Assembly (NCBI GenBank): GCA_024500155.1
Contig: CM044877.1
Span: 27,099,501 to 27,163,500 of the forward strand
Source: Chenopodium formosanum
Lineage: Eukaryota; Streptophyta; Magnoliopsida; Caryophyllales; Amaranthaceae
Direction: 5' to 3'
DNA: 64,000 nucleotides
Shown: positions 1 to 11,457 of the stretch, one piece after another
How the letters are laid out: each line of letters opens with the position of its first letter
Position numbering within the stretch: position 1 is the first letter of the stretch
The notes under the pieces: model-generated
Told to the model about the DNA's origin: nothing
Database searches by the model: none
What the model saw: only the letters and a program-made list of their open reading frames with translations
Made by a program: the position numbers and the translations under genes

Positions 1-2240
1 TCTACAAGAGTCATAGGGACGTTCATTCTCTTGCAAATTACTGTGAGGTTGAGAGCTTTGTTGTGTTTGTCTCCTTCCGGCGGTAGATCCTTGTCGGAAA
101 AAGTGATCAAATTAATGGGACTTGGGAGATCACTCGTGAGGAAGTTAGCCAACCCCTCAAGAGTGGTGTCCGAATCTATCCCTACTTTAGCTAGGGCATC
201 CATGACCGCAACTCTATGTTCTCGGGATGTAGCTAGAAGTTTCCATACGTTCATTTTGACCTTAGTCTTTTTTAACTGTTTGACAACATCGTTGTCTTCT
301 ATAATTGGTATGGGAACTTGTTGAGTAGTGGGGATAGGTTGTGTTGTAATGGGAGGTTGCATTTTCCCGGATTTCGTGAGGACATCTATAGGTGAATCCT
401 CTTCATTCCAAATGTCGCCTACTGGATATATTGTCGAAAGTAGAGTTTCTTTGACATCCTTGAGGTAGAAATCCTCGTCATCACTATCCCAAACCCCGTT
501 AATGGTAGCATCTTGTTCTTGTGGGATTTGAACTAGTTTCTTGTTATCAATCAATCGTTGGACCAAGTCTTTGAACTAGAAACAATTTTCTATAGTGTGT
601 CCTCCCGATTGATGATATGGACAGTAGTACCTATCTGTTCTTTTAAGTGATTCAAATGGTCTCGGATTGAGAGGTTGAATTTTACCATTCTCGGAGAGCA
701 ATTTAAACATATTTGCGTAGGAAGTTCCAATTGGAGTGTATGGCCTATTACTCCTTTTAGGTGTGTCAATTACTTGGAGGGAGAACGATTTCTTCTCTTT
801 AGGTAGAGATCTACTTTTGAGTAGCTTGTTTTTCTCTCGCTCTTTTACAACTTCCATGGCCTCACGTAATAATTCACTTGCTTCCAAGATAACCTGAATA
901 AGGATACACACTTCTTGTTTAGTCGCAGGTTCTTGTCCACAAGGAAAATGATCTTCGACATCCTCGATGACTTCCTCCTCTTCTTCAATGGGTTTGACAG
1001 GTTCAATGAGACTTGAGGGGTCAACCTGATTTTCCTGATCAGAAATGGCCAAGGAATCTGACAGTGGTGCATTATTAATACTTGGCTTCTTGCTTGCAGG
1101 GGGCAATGGGAGTTTGTTGTTATCAATTAGATCTTGGATAGCCTCTTTCAGTTTCCAACAATTTTCCGTGAGATGTCCCCTACCTTGATGATACTTGCAA
1201 TGTGCATCGGGGTTCCAGCTAGCTGTTCTCTTTTCGATAGGTGGGTCCCCAAACGGTCCAATGGGAGTCATAAGACCTTTTGCACGCAAGCGATCAAATG
1301 TGGTGTCATAACTCATACCAATAGGAGTAAAGTTCCTCCTAAATGGTTTCTTTTGTCCTTGATTATTCATAGATAGGACTTCATTTAAGTTAAAGGTGCT
1401 AACATTATTTGAGTGGATGGTTTTGGAAGAAGAAGGATTGTTATTCTTCTTGCCTTTCTGGCCACTATTAGAGTTACTATTGTTAGCAACTTTTTGTTTA
1501 GCTAGGTCGTCTTCAATATTGATACCAGTGTCATAGACGGCCTTGAAGGTGTGTAAGTTATTTTAGTATTTAAGATGCTTAAAATGTTTTTCTTGGAGGT
1601 TCTTGATGAACATCCTGACAGATTCCTTTTCACTAGGCACCTCAACCATCTTTGCAGAAGTTTCCCTCCATTTGTTAAAGAAGGAAGTAAAGCCTTCATT
1701 CTCTTTTTGTTTAAGTATTTCAAGTTCCCTATGATCAGTTTCAACTTGAACATTGCATTTGTATCTATCAATGAAAGCATTTACAATTGATTCCCAACTA
1801 GAGGTTTTCTCTTTATCAAGAGAAAAATACCATTGTTGACAAACAGTTTCTAAAGATAAAGAAAACACAGAATGAAAAGCTTTCTTATCTATTCCCTTAA
1901 TATTCATTACAGTTTCAAATGCTCTTAAATGAAAATAAGTGTTATCCATTGGCTTGAATTTCGGGATGTCGTTGGCATTGAACTTCTGCGGAAGAAGATC
2001 CTTGTCCACCGAGACCCCTTGTGAGCTAATGCCCTGAAATATATAGTCATTGGATAATTTGATCAAACTTTCCTGGATGAGCTCCATTTGTTGTTGTCTC
2101 ACAGTGTCATTAATTTGAAGAATCAGATTCTTCAACATTTCAGCCATGCTAGCCACTTGTCCCTTAACTTCCTTGAGTTCTTCTAGACTTGCCATTATCT
2201 TCTTAGCTTTCCTTTTCCTACCAATTGGCTTATCAAACAA
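1..2240 (-). pseudogene. gag: gag-protease region of element A, interrupted by stops
   Basis: Gag forms the capsid of the intracellular particle and its C-terminal knuckles bind the element RNA. The frame starts at 2240 (M-F-D-K-P) or at an internal Met at 2195 (M-A-S-L-E-E); the residues before the second Met are conserved in M and H, so the longer start is possible. A retrotransposon-Gag domain (with a QQW segment and an FxxKWRE segment) covers 2240-1566. A TAA at 1563-1565 stands where M has Gln, and a second in-frame stop lies near 574; coding similarity continues in the same frame through both. Two knuckles of the form C-x2-H-x4-H-x4-C follow (CKYHQGRGHLTENC and CPYHQSGGHTIENC). The region from about 550 to 1 aligns with the protein before the protease site of H; the catalytic residues lie beyond the window. 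Inactive copy. Confidence 0.88.
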
Positions 2241-2706
2241 TAAGACTTGAACGAAAGTGTTGTCCTTGATTAGACGCCCTTCCTTTCTTGACCACTTGCT
2301 GTAAATTAAACCATATTTGTTTTAATGACTTGACTCAAGTTGACTTTGATTTTATGGTTTAAAAGCAAAAAAAACAAAAAAAACAAAAATAGGGTGCATT
2401 TTTTTGGAATGGTTTTCAACAAGTGGTTTAATTGGAGGATTAATATCCTACTTACCCCCCTAAAAAAATGACGGAAAACCCGCATTCAAGACTCTCTAGA
2501 CATGATCAAAGTGTGACAACATGTTAAGTGTGTGCTTTATAAGTGAGTGCAAGTGACATGCTTTGGTTCTTGTGTGTGATCATGGGACTAAGTGCCTAGA
2601 ATCAATTAAGGACTAAATATGGCTTAAATCCGTTAACAAATTGGTTAAACTAACTAGCAAACTGTTTAATTAGACTCGTCGTGATGACTCGAGTAAGAAT
2701 CTGGAC

Positions 2707-2820
2707 TATCGCCGGAACAACAGAACTATCGCCACAGTTTAAAGCCTGTCGCCAAACGACAAATTTGTCGCCAGGCGACAAACAGTAAACTGCGGCGCCA
2801 CAACCCAAACTTCTGCGCCA
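2707..2820 (-). repeat. phased dyad array, gag-proximal leader of A
   Basis: Six 15-bp units start at about 2707, 2727, 2747, 2766, 2786 and 2806, a pitch of 19-20 bp. The best unit, TGTCGCCAGGCGACA at 2766-2780, is a palindrome with 7-bp arms around one base. Outer units keep only one half-site (TATCGCC on the left, GGCGCCA or TGCGCCA on the right). Function unknown. Confidence 0.7.
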
Positions 2821-3332
2821 TTGTTGGAACATTAATCTGGACTGTTTCCAGTAATTTTACTCTAAGGGAACATGCCTAAAGTCGTACTAAGTCAAATTGA
2901 TTAATTTTTTAGTCTTTAATTAGCGAAATTAATTAATTGATTAGTTAGACATAGTCCTTTTTAGTCATTAATTGGTTTATTTAGACTTAAACACAAGTCA
3001 AACAAACAGCTAGCACATATAGAGTATGTACAAGCAAAGAATGCACAAGTAGTTCAAATTGTCACAATATGATGCAATGAGTTTGCAACCTAACCATGGC
3101 TCTAGTTCTCTAAAGTTCAAGAATATGGGTTAGTCAAAGAGGGTCCATGGTTATGAGTCTTGATGCATCGCGCGGAAGCCTTACCTTTGGAAGGGTTGGC
3201 GCATATGGATGGGACCCCGCAAGTTAAAAAACTTGCTTCCACGGTTTGGTGGATTCACAAACTCGGATGTACCCGTCGTTGCCGAGAGCGTTCGATTGGG
3301 TAGATGGAACGTGAACCCCTAGAGGGCTATGG

Positions 3333-3353
3333 CCATATGTAGAACACATTTGG
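3333..3353 (-). other. conserved leader hairpin of element A
   Basis: The arms are CCATATGT and ACATTTGG around a 5-nt loop, so one stem position is mismatched here. M and H have the perfect 8-bp stem at the equivalent place. An RNA packaging or dimerisation role is possible by position only. Confidence 0.55.
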
Positions 3354-3438
3354 GTTTCAGAAAAGAGAGAAAAACTCAATCAGGAAGTAGAATCGAGCCA
3401 ACAGTGCTAGAAATGGTTAAAACAAGAAGGCAGAGTTC

Positions 3439-3574
3439 TGGCCCGGTATTGGAAGAACTTGGCGCCAGACTACAGGGACTGTCGCTGCAAAAGGACCCCT
3501 GTCGCTAAGCGACAAAACTGTCGCCAGGCGACAAAAGATCTTTACAAGCGACAAGCATTGTTTTCTAGACGCTA
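3439..3574 (-). repeat. phased dyad array, primer-site-proximal leader of A
   Basis: Units start at about 3439, 3460, 3480, 3500, 3519, 3539 and 3560. Two are near-perfect 7-1-7 palindromes: TGTCGCTAAGCGACA (3500-3514) and TGTCGCCAGGCGACA (3519-3533). The flanking units keep one half-site. Confidence 0.72.
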
Positions 3575-3861
3575 GTTCCTACATGCCTTAGCAGGTATCT
3601 GTGTTCTTAGAATTTTCCAGATTTCGCAGTATTATTTCAATTCTAGTTGTAAAATATATTTCTCAAATTTCCTACCTGCAAAAATCCTATTTTTTTACTC
3701 ATTTCGGATGGTCTATCTAATGAGGACCTTTTTTATGCATATGACAATAATGTTAATCAAAATTGCGCACATGAAAACTTAGAACTTTTCGAGTCTCATC
3801 AGCTCATTCTAAATCATTGCAAAAATAAATTTCAGGAATTAAAATAGAAATCATCTATCCT

Positions 3862-3875
3862 CAGTGGAGTCGCCA
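3862..3875 (-). other. primer-binding site of element A (tRNA-Arg type)
   Basis: The sense strand reads TGGCGACTCCACTG five bases after the LTR end. It matches the tRNA-Arg 3' end used by Ogre/Tat elements. The perfect site in E, M and H is three bases longer, so this copy is slightly decayed. Confidence 0.85.
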
Positions 3876-4994
3876 AAAACTGTAGGGAAACCCCACTGTG
3901 ATCATATACTTAAGTATGGTGGCGTCCAAAGGGAAAGAAAAGAGAGCAAAAAAGTCGCCAACAAGTTTTAGGAACTTGTAAACCGTTCACGAGGTGAAGG
4001 TTACACCCCTTAACGATCCATGAGATCGTCAACTCCATAAGGTCTTGAACCAAATAGGGTTCGGGGATGAGGGTACGAATCCAATCTACAAAAGAAAGGA
4101 CCCGCCCTGTAAAATAGGCTCTACTTTATTCTACTCGTATTCATGTGTGCTTTTTGACTAACATGCAAACATCAGATTTAGCCCTAAACTTGTTTAATCT
4201 ATGTTGGTTGAATATTAATGCACAAATAAACTATTATTGGCGATCACTTGAATTAAAATCATATTAGCCTAAACCAAATTATTAATCATCTTATTAAGCA
4301 TGATTTCAAGTACAAATTCCCCTTAAACATGCATAAAAGGCGTGATCAAGCAATAACAATAAATATATATCAAGCAACATAATATTAATCATAATAAGGC
4401 ATAATCAAGCTTAACGATAATAGCAAGATCCTAGGCATGATACTAACAAGATTAATAACAAATCCTAGCATGTCACTAAACAATAAAGATCAAAGTTTTA
4501 ACCGTAACATGGTACTAACATGATAACATGATATTAGAAATTATAAGAGGCACCCTAAACATGATTCTAGAAAGCAATAAATAGATCCTAACATGATACT
4601 AGGAATTAAACAAATCTAAACATGCTTTCTACATTGAAATAAATTAGGGAGTAAGCTAATTTACTTACTTTGAAGCCTCGTACCTCTTTCTAATAACAAA
4701 ATACACGCGTTAGTAAACTTCAATGAAAATAATAAATCAAAGAATTAAATTAAATAATTGAAAGAGAGAGTTATAAAGTTTAGACTGGATTTGGGACCAA
4801 ACCCTCAGAAAAGTATAAACTTTCACGTCTAGGGCGAAGGCAACTTTGAACTTGGCTAGGTGTTTCTAGATCTTGTGTATGCGGTATTGTGTTTATGAAA
4901 AACTAGAGAGATGAGAGCTTAGAGAGAATTAAGAAAAAGAATTGATTGTTGATTGTAGATGAAATTTGAAGATTAAAAACGGAGGTTCAGGACC

Positions 4995-5005
4995 CTATTT
5001 ATAAG
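4995..5005 (-). promoter_or_regulatory. TATA box of element A LTR
   Basis: The minus strand reads CTTATAAATAGGG. It is preceded in the sense direction by the dyad array at 5056-5128, the same arrangement as in the other LTRs. Confidence 0.6.
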
Positions 5006-5055
5006 AAAAATAGTCCGGAAATAGGTAGAATTTGATAAGGAATAAAACTCCAAGC

Positions 5056-5128
5056 TGTCGCCACAAAACCACTTTGTCGCTTGGCGACATGGCTTGTCGC
5101 ATAGCGACAGACCTGTCGTTTGGCGACA
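5056..5128 (-). promoter_or_regulatory. phased dyad array upstream of the A TATA box
   Basis: Units start at 5056, 5075, 5095 and 5114, a pitch of 19-20 bp. Examples are TGTCGCTTGGCGACA (5075-5089), TGTCGCATAGCGACA (5095-5109) and TGTCGTTTGGCGACA (5114-5128). The arms share TGTCGC / GCGACA, the version of the word seen in this element's leader. Confidence 0.7.
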
Positions 5129-5715
5129 GCCTGGTTTTCACGCGCTTTCCACGCAGAGTCCAATTGATAATCAAATTTGATTTATGGAGTCTGTACGAAA
5201 GCTGAAATCGTATTTTTCATAAAATAATATTTAATTCCAAATAAAACTTATCAAAATATAATTATTAATTCTAATTTTATTAGGATTTAAAAGAACCTTC
5301 TAGAGAATTCTAGAAGACTTTAATTAATCCTAGTAACTTTAGGAATAATAATTAACATTGGGCCCTCCTCTGGATCATTGGGCCGCATGTAAAGATCAAA
5401 CCGGGCCCAGTTTAGTATTTTAGCCATAACTTCCTCATTATTCATCGGAATTTGGCTTATAATATATCGTTAGAAAGCTCTTTGCAAGCCCCATCCAGCT
5501 ACTCTATTATTGGACCCTTATCATGGACCAAACTAAAATGGATTGGCTATTTTCATAAAATTGAGTTGTTTTCGAAAACAGAAAAAAAAAGAATTTTAAT
5601 AAAAACTAACCGCAACACCTGACCTTTCACACTTTCACTTCATTCGATTATGTTTCGACGCGAAAGGTATTCATCACTGGGTTTGGTTTTGGGGAGACAC
5701 AAATGGGTGTCTACA

Positions 5716-7028
5716 GTACAATACGTCAAAAGCTCCATAGCCTCAGGAAGGTTAGTCAAACCAGCCCAAGGTTGATACCGGATCTCGACTTTAAAATCAT
5801 AAAACAAAGTTACAGTGAATACCACGAGGTAACATCATAATCAGAAAGAATATTACATAAGGCTGAGCCTTACGCCAACAGTAGTGGTGCCCCCACGCAG
5901 GGATCCCCGTAGACTCGGTACTGACTCCACCCGAGACTCACCACAGTCACGCCAACTGGCACCAATGGGAAACTCGCGGGCCACTCCCCGGCGCCGTCGA
6001 GGGGCCGATCCTGGAAAGTACTCATAGAACCAAAGATGCAACAAGAATAATCTATAAGTACATGAGCCAAAGGAATAGGAGCAAAACACGAAGGAAGAAA
6101 ATCATCACCTCTACAACTTTCCAAAGACCAAAGTCGGAAACAAGGGAGTAATCACTCAACTGTCGGCTACCATGCTGCAGTGACAAAAGCAAATCAGCGT
6201 ACCCTAAACTGACCCAGCTAAAAGATCCGATCTCACCAATCTTGGCCAAAGACGACAAGTAGCAGAGAAGCGTGCAAGAACTCCTATCATGAGAAAGAGT
6301 CCCGGAAATGAGAATCAACACGAACACTCGTACTCGCTGCTCAGGTTTCGTATCAGCAATGTTGAAGGCATGAGCAAGGACGCAGGCCAGCTCTGATCGC
6401 CTGCTCCATAAACCACCCCGGGGTACTGGCTGAGTCCTGATATAAGGAACAATAGGACCCAACAACTCGGATACCTGACTCAACTCCCAAGTAAGGTCAG
6501 ACATCTGCTCAACGGGCCGAGATGTGAAGCGCTAGCCTCTAATCATGCTGAAATCTAGAGGGGTCACCATCATCTCCCCCCAAGCATAGTGAAAAGTGTT
6601 GGTAGTATCCCAAAAATACTCCAACAGCGCTCGAACAACTGTCGAACCACAACCTCGGGGGATGCAAATCCCACAATCGCTGAATAGAAATCTACCAAAC
6701 CATCAGACTCCCACAAGACGTTGGTGAGAGGATCTCCTGTGATGATCCGGTACAGCCGAGGAATCAAGTCTCCAGCTCCTGATCCATGGTGACGAAGCAC
6801 GCCGTCTACTACGCCAATAAGTGGACGGTGAGAAATATGGTTCTCTCGACAGAAAACCAACTGGTCTGGTGTCCACGGAGGTGGAGTCCACCTACCCCTA
6901 CCCGTAGAGGGTCGAGGCTCATTCTCCAAGACATCGTCGTCCATGCCCTCAAGAACCGTGGGAGTGTCCTCTCGGAAGGCCTAACGTCGTCCACGAGTAG
7001 ATATGTCTCGATCTCGTTGTCTAGGCAT
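5716..7028 (-). pseudogene. antisense ORF of element F, plant mobile domain protein
   Basis: This reads opposite to the element, as antisense ORFs of Tat-lineage retrotransposons do. It starts at an ATG at 7028 (M-P-R-Q-R-D). Recognisable plant-mobile-domain features follow: an H-x-A-W-G-E-M segment with T-P-L-D-F near 6590-6550, an S-x-L-x-x-L-x-x-I-G-E-I-G-S-F-S-W segment near 6240-6210, and an L-W-F-Y-E-Y-F-P segment near 6030-6010. A stop after the first 15 codons, another near 6534 and later frame changes show decay. The domain is known from MAIN/MAIL1 host proteins and from transposons. What the transposon version does is unknown. Its C-terminus is cut off by the A insertion at 5715. 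Confidence 0.72.
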
Positions 7029-7740
7029 GCTATTATATTTAAACAAAATAAAAATCTAAATAATTAGCATCATTTCCTAAGTTATTTGGTTATTTATTCA
7101 GAAAAAGCCTAACAATTATCTCAAGTTGCATTTTCTGTTATATGCTAACTTTTTACCTCAAGGATTAAAATTAGCAAAATAATATAATTATTACTAGTAA
7201 TTAGTTTCTCCATCACAAACTAATACTACAGTTCTCCTAGCCGCATGATACTATGTTCTCCATGACGACATAGTACATACACAAAACAAAGCATGTTTCG
7301 AAATTGCACAAAAACAATAGATCGACACATCATTGCATATTTTACAAGATCTACAACCAATATATCACCATTTCAAGTGCAAAGAAATAACATGAACAAC
7401 AAGAACACCATTTAACACAAGTAGTACAAAAAAAAGGGGGTGGTTTGCTCATATCTTCACCAAATCAACATGGTCTCAAATTGCTCCAAAACACACAAAC
7501 ATACATATAAAAGCTAATTCATGGCAAGAATTTCGACATAAAGGGTCAAAATCAAAAATCCCCAAATTGATTTTTCAAGGGTTTTTACATGAAATTATTC
7601 ACTTAAAGCAAAATTCAAGACAAAAGACAAGAAACTTACATAGATCCTCGAAGAGATTCAAAAATGAAGAAGGTAACAAGAAATTTGAGTCAAAGTTGGT
7701 GAAGAATTGAGCTCCTAAGCTCGAAAAATCGCAGAACGTA
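7029..7740. other. AT-rich noncoding stretch upstream of the F antisense ORF
   Basis: There is no supportable coding sequence. On the minus strand a GTAAGT donor-like site at 7634-7639 and an AG just before the ATG at 7028 could bound a 5'-UTR intron of the antisense transcript. This is a weak suggestion. Confidence 0.35.
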
Positions 7741-7752
7741 GCACAGCAGGAC

Positions 7753-8275
7753 CACCGCGACACGGTAGTTAATGTCGTGACACGGTATAGTTGAACGTGT
7801 CGCAGCAAAGCTCTGACGGAAGCGGTGACCCTCAGCAGCGACGGAGCCGGAAAACTCTTTAATTACACCGTCAGACAGTCAGAAAACGCTGTGGCTCATG
7901 GTGAAGCGTCGCGACACGGTACACCACAGCGTCTGACAGAGAAAGGTGTCGTGACACGGTGGTGTGACAGTAGAAAAAATAAAAAAAATAAAAAAAGAGA
8001 AGAAGATGAAACGAAAAAAAAAAAGAAAGAGGAGAGCAGCGAAAATGGCGAAGCTCGAGCTGTAATTTTGGAATTTAAAGGCAAAGAGGGCTCCGTGCCA
8101 CAGTGACCATTGCTCAGTAACGGCATAGGCGCGGTAATTATTGCAAGTCAAAAGATGTGTCTTTGACCAGTTCAGCACCCTCGTGTTACGGGATTAGCTA
8201 CCGCGCGACAGTGATAGCAATCGTGTCACGGTATTTTCCCACGTGACACAGTGGCTTTGCACGTGACCTGCACGC
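7753..8275. repeat. phased dyads of element F, CCGTG/CACGG word
   Basis: Copies include TGTCGTGACACGGTA (7773-7787), CGTCGCGACACGGTA (7907-7921), TGTCGTGACACGGTG (7947-7961) and AATCGTGTCACGGTA (8219-8233). Starts within clusters are about 20 bp apart: 7753 and 7773; 7907, 7927 and 7947; 8178, 8199, 8219, 8238 and 8258. The same word fills this element's LTR at 34772-35001. A purine-rich stretch (7975-8040) lies between clusters. Confidence 0.65.
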
Positions 8276-8589
8276 TCCTTAAAGCTATCAGCGAATATTC
8301 CTGGCATTTTCTTTACCAGTTTGAACGATTTTCCTAGGCTTTTGGGCATTTATTTTCTCACTGAAAATGCGCGGAAATTTTTAACTTATATTTAAAGGGT
8401 ACCAAAATTACCATTTTACCCCTAGCAAGTATCAAAGTCAATTTTTCGACATTTTAAACACCTAATATGGTCGGATAGTCGACTTGAAGGTAAATCATCT
8501 ACGACCCACGTTCGAGGACAATCGAACCGCCATAGTTCACGACGCAAGGTTCTCGATACACAGAGACTTGCAATTTCATTAGACAAGTT

Positions 8590-9000
8590 TTTCCTTAAGC
8601 ATGGAAAATTGTCGGTCGTTGTCAACTCTAAACACGAAGAAGTCAGCGTTTATATCATCTATCGACTTTCCTCAAGCATGGAAAGTATTCATCAGTCGGC
8701 TTTCCTAAAGCATGGAAAGTATTATTGGTGGGTTTCTTCAAGCATAAATTCATTTGTCGGTTTTCCTCAAGAATGGAAAGTATTCATCTGTCGGCGTTCC
8801 TCAAGCATGGAAAGTATTATCAGTGGGTTCTTCAAGCATAGAAAACCGCCAAAATCATCTGTCGATTTTCCTCAAGCATGGAAAATATCATCCGGTAGAT
8901 TTCTTCAAGCATAGAAAGCTACCAAATTCATCAGTCGACTTTCCTCAGGCATGGAAAGTGTTTCAACAAATCATCATTCAATGGATTCCTTTAAGCATAA
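8590..9000 (+). repeat. short tandem repeats in the F 3' untranslated region
   Basis: About ten degenerate copies of a unit of roughly 35 bp contain TTCCTCAAGCATGGAAAGT, with near-copies at 8672, 8708, 8768, 8802, 8871, 8907 and 8944. Tandem repeats just upstream of the polypurine tract are a known feature of Ogre/Tat 3' regions and can seed satellites. ORFs reading through here are products of the repeat. Confidence 0.75.
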
Positions 9001-9059
9001 GAAGCAACCAAACTCATTTGCCACCGATACACTGGTGTCATATACGCATTCTATCCCTT

Positions 9060-9220
9060 TACTTTTTATCTGTAGAACTAACATTTTTTTGCAGGTATCA
9101 GCGTATACAGAGTGATTTAGGATCGCAGAACGTCTTAAATCATTCTATGTCCCAATCGAATACTTTGACTATCGTTTTCGAAACTGACGTTTCTACAAAC
9201 TCAGTCAAAGTTGGGGCTTC
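9060..9220 (+). other. pre-LTR segment and polypurine tract of F
   Basis: This aligns with the segment before the 3' LTR of E (31780-31918). It ends in AAAGTTGGGGCTTC, the polypurine tract that primes plus-strand synthesis, directly before TGTAGAC at 9221. Confidence 0.7.
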
Positions 9221-9391
9221 TGTAGACCTAAAAATGTCTCCCTTAAAACCAAACCCGAGATGAACAATCTTACACCGCCATTATTGTTCGGGTTGAGTAT
9301 TTGATCCCGAGAGTGCTTAAAATCCATATTCAATCAAATTCAGTTCATAAAATAGTCAATGGATCAGTCTTGATGTTTAGTCAAAGCATAG
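9221..9391 (+). repeat. 3' LTR of element F, left fragment
   Basis: Starts TGTAGACCTAAAAATGTCTC and is broken after 171 bp by element E. The last five bases (9387-9391, catag) are repeated at 34611-34615 after E, where the LTR resumes. Confidence 0.78.
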
Positions 9392-9961
9392 TGTAGACAC
9401 CCATTTGTGTCTCCCCAAAATCAAACTCAGTGATGAGTACCTTTCACGTCGAATCATAATCGAATGAAGCGAAAGTGTGGAAAGTCTAGTGTTGCGGAAA
9501 GTTATAATTTCTTTTCTCTTCTCTCTATTTTTGAAAACTTATTTTAAGAAAACAGCCAATCCAGTTTGGTTGGTCCATGATATAGGTCCAATAATAGTGT
9601 AGTTATATGGGGATTGACAAGAGCTTTCCAACGATATATTATAAGCCCAATTCCGATGAATATTGAGGAAGTTATGGCCAACTTACTAAACTGGGCCCGG
9701 TTTGAGCTTTATATGCGGCCCAATGATCTTGGGGAGGGCCTAATATGATTTATCATTCCTAATGCAATTAGGAATGGTTTTAGTCTTCTAGAATCTTCTA
9801 GTAGGTTCTTTTCATTCCTAATTCAATAAGCATTGATAAATTGACTTTTGACTTTTCAGAGTTTTAATTAAAATCAAATAGCATTTTCGAGGAAATTATA
9901 TGATTTTATTCTCCAGTACGGCAAACTTATCTGATTTTCGAAAACGCGTTGAAAATAGGCT

Positions 9962-10074
9962 TGACGCCTGACCCCAGGCTTTGGCGCCTGGAACCAGGTT
10001 TGGCGACAGGCGCTAGACATTGGCGCCTGGCGCCAGTGTTGGTGCCTGGCGCCAGATAGCCAGGGTTTGCGCCA
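9962..10074 (+). promoter_or_regulatory. phased dyad array upstream of the E TATA box
   Basis: Six units start at 9962, 9982, 10001, 10021, 10040 and 10060. The best is TGGCGCCTGGCGCCA (10021-10035), with 7-bp arms and one central base. Others are TGGCGACAGGCGCTA (10001) and TGGTGCCTGGCGCCA (10040). The 3' LTR has the same array at about 32475-32610 with a short duplication. Confidence 0.75.
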
Positions 10075-10131
10075 ACTCTGTTTTTTGTGCGTCATACTCT
10101 GTTTTGTTTATTTTATCTTTTTGGCTGATTT

Positions 10132-10146
10132 TCTCTATAAATATTG
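10132..10146 (+). promoter_or_regulatory. TATA box of element E LTR
   Basis: TCTATAAATATTG about 60 bp downstream of the dyad array; the same order is seen in H (51330) and, on the minus strand, in M (20408-20420). Confidence 0.7.
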
Positions 10147-11440
10147 TATTTAAAACTCCGTTTTCATTCACCTACAATCAGTTTTCATTCGCAATCATTA
10201 ATTCTCTAATTCTCTCTTAATCATTCACCAACTCTCATCAAGATTTTCTTGATTATTCTCTCTCTCTTTTTCTAAACTAGCCTTTTCTCAAATACAAAAT
10301 TCCGCATTCGCAAGACCTAGAAACACCTATCCATATTCGAAGTTGTCTTTGCTCTAGACGTGAAAGGTTTAATTTCTTAGGGTTTGGTCCCAAATCTCTA
10401 TTTCGATTATTTAATTTAATTGTTTTGATTATTATTTTTCTTGAAGTTACTAACGTGTGTATTTTGTTATTTGAAAGAGGTACGAGGCATCAAAGTAAGT
10501 ACTTTAATGGTTTTTCTTGATATTATGATGTAGAAATCATGTTTACATTGTTATTATGATATTCCTAGTAACATGTCTAGGGTAATTTTAATATTAAATA
10601 TAATTGTTATGATGCTTCCTATGTTCTTCCTAATATTTATTCATGTTAGTATTATGTTAGGGTTAAAGATTTGATTTTTAATGCTTAGTGACATGCTAGG
10701 GTTTGTTATTAATCTTGATAGTATCATGCCTAGGATCTTATTATTATTATGCTTTAATATTAACATGAACATGATTATGATTATAATTGTTATAATTTAT
10801 GATGATTATGAATATTATTATTATTATTATTTTGATGATGATTATTATAATGATTATTATTATTTTTATTATGATCATGATTATTATTTATGATTATTAT
10901 TATGTTGCTTGATACATTATTTATTTATTGCTTGATTACGCCTTTATTGCATGTTTAAAGGAAATTGGTACTTGTAATCATGCATAATAAGATAATTAAT
11001 AATCTTGTTTAGGGTTAGTTTGATTATAATTCAAGTGATCGCCAATAATAGTTTATTTGTGCATTAATATTCAACCAACATAGATAAACAAGTTTAGGGT
11101 TAATCCTAATGATTGCATGTTAGTCAGAAAGCGCACATGAATATATACGATCAGAATAAAGTAGAGGCCTATTATTAGAGCAGGTTCAATCTCTTTTAGG
11201 TTGGATTTGTACCATCATCCCCAAACCCTTATTTGGTTCTAGACCTTATGGAGTTGACGATCTCTTGGATCATTAAGGGGTGTAACCTTCACCTCGTGAA
11301 CGGTTTACAAGTTCCTAAAACTTGTTGGCGACTCTTTTCCTCTATCTTCTTCCCTTTTGGACGCCACCGTACTTTAGTGTATGATCACAGTGGGGTTCAA
11401 GCTAGTGGGATTAAAGCTTGAAATTATTCCCTACAGTTTT

Positions 11441-11457
11441 TGGCGACTCCACTGGGG
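11441..11457 (+). other. primer-binding site of element E (tRNA-Arg type)
   Basis: TGGCGACTCCACTGGGG starts five bases after the LTR end. It is identical to the sites of H and M. Confidence 0.9.

Larger units (their letters stand above)
2241..3861 (-). other. 5' leader of element A (noncoding)
   Basis: The stretch between primer site and gag has no long ORF on the sense strand. It holds two phased dyad arrays, a hairpin at 3333-3353, and near 2445-2500 the block shared with M, E and H that contains TTTTCCGTCATTTTT followed by a G-run and GTAAGT in the sense direction. The leader aligns with those of M (17311-19200) and H (52289-53807). Confidence 0.75.
1..5715 (-). mobile_element. Element A: Tat/Ogre-type Ty3/gypsy LTR retrotransposon, 5' part
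   Basis: Read on the minus strand this is a 5' LTR (5715 to 3881), a primer-binding site, a leader of about 1.6 kb, then gag running into protease, cut off at position 1. The Gag and protease proteins match those of element H in the same window, and the primer site fits the 3' end of a tRNA-Arg, the usual primer of Ogre/Tat elements. The outer LTR edge abuts the antisense ORF of element F, so A inserted there. The partner LTR and target duplication are outside the window. Confidence 0.9.
3881..5715 (-). repeat. 5' LTR of element A
   Basis: The sense strand begins TGTAGACACCCATTTGTGTC at 5715 and ends in CCCTACA at 3881, giving 1835 bp with TG...CA ends. A TATA box lies near 4995-5005 on the minus strand, with a phased dyad array at 5056-5128 just upstream of it. 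The inner half aligns with the LTRs of E, M and H. The first bases can form a hairpin (AGACAC, six-base loop, GTGTCT). Confidence 0.9.
5716..9391 (+). mobile_element. Element F: Tat-type retrotransposon, 3' internal part and start of 3' LTR
   Basis: In plus orientation this holds an antisense ORF (5716-7028), a noncoding stretch with phased dyads and short tandem repeats, a polypurine tract and the first 171 bp of an LTR. The 160 bp before the LTR align with the same region of element E, so F is a related family. F continues at 34611 after the E insertion. Its gag and pol should lie left of the window because element A interrupts it at 5715/5716. Confidence 0.78.
9392..11435 (+). repeat. 5' LTR of element E
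   Basis: 2044 bp, TGTAGACACCC...CCCTACA. Dyad array at 9962-10074, TATA box at 10132-10146, ATT-rich microsatellite at 10795-10895. Aligns over its length with 31919-34610 once the CACTA insertion is removed. Scattered substitutions between the two copies make E clearly older than K. Confidence 0.92.

Noticed and set aside
7825..8178. ORFs of 93-101 codons on both strands
   Set aside because: They cross the F dyad clusters and a purine-rich low-complexity stretch; no domain.
10681..10893. 70-codon ORF with runs of Tyr and Asp (also at 33856-34068)
   Set aside because: It reads an ATT/GAT microsatellite within the E LTRs.
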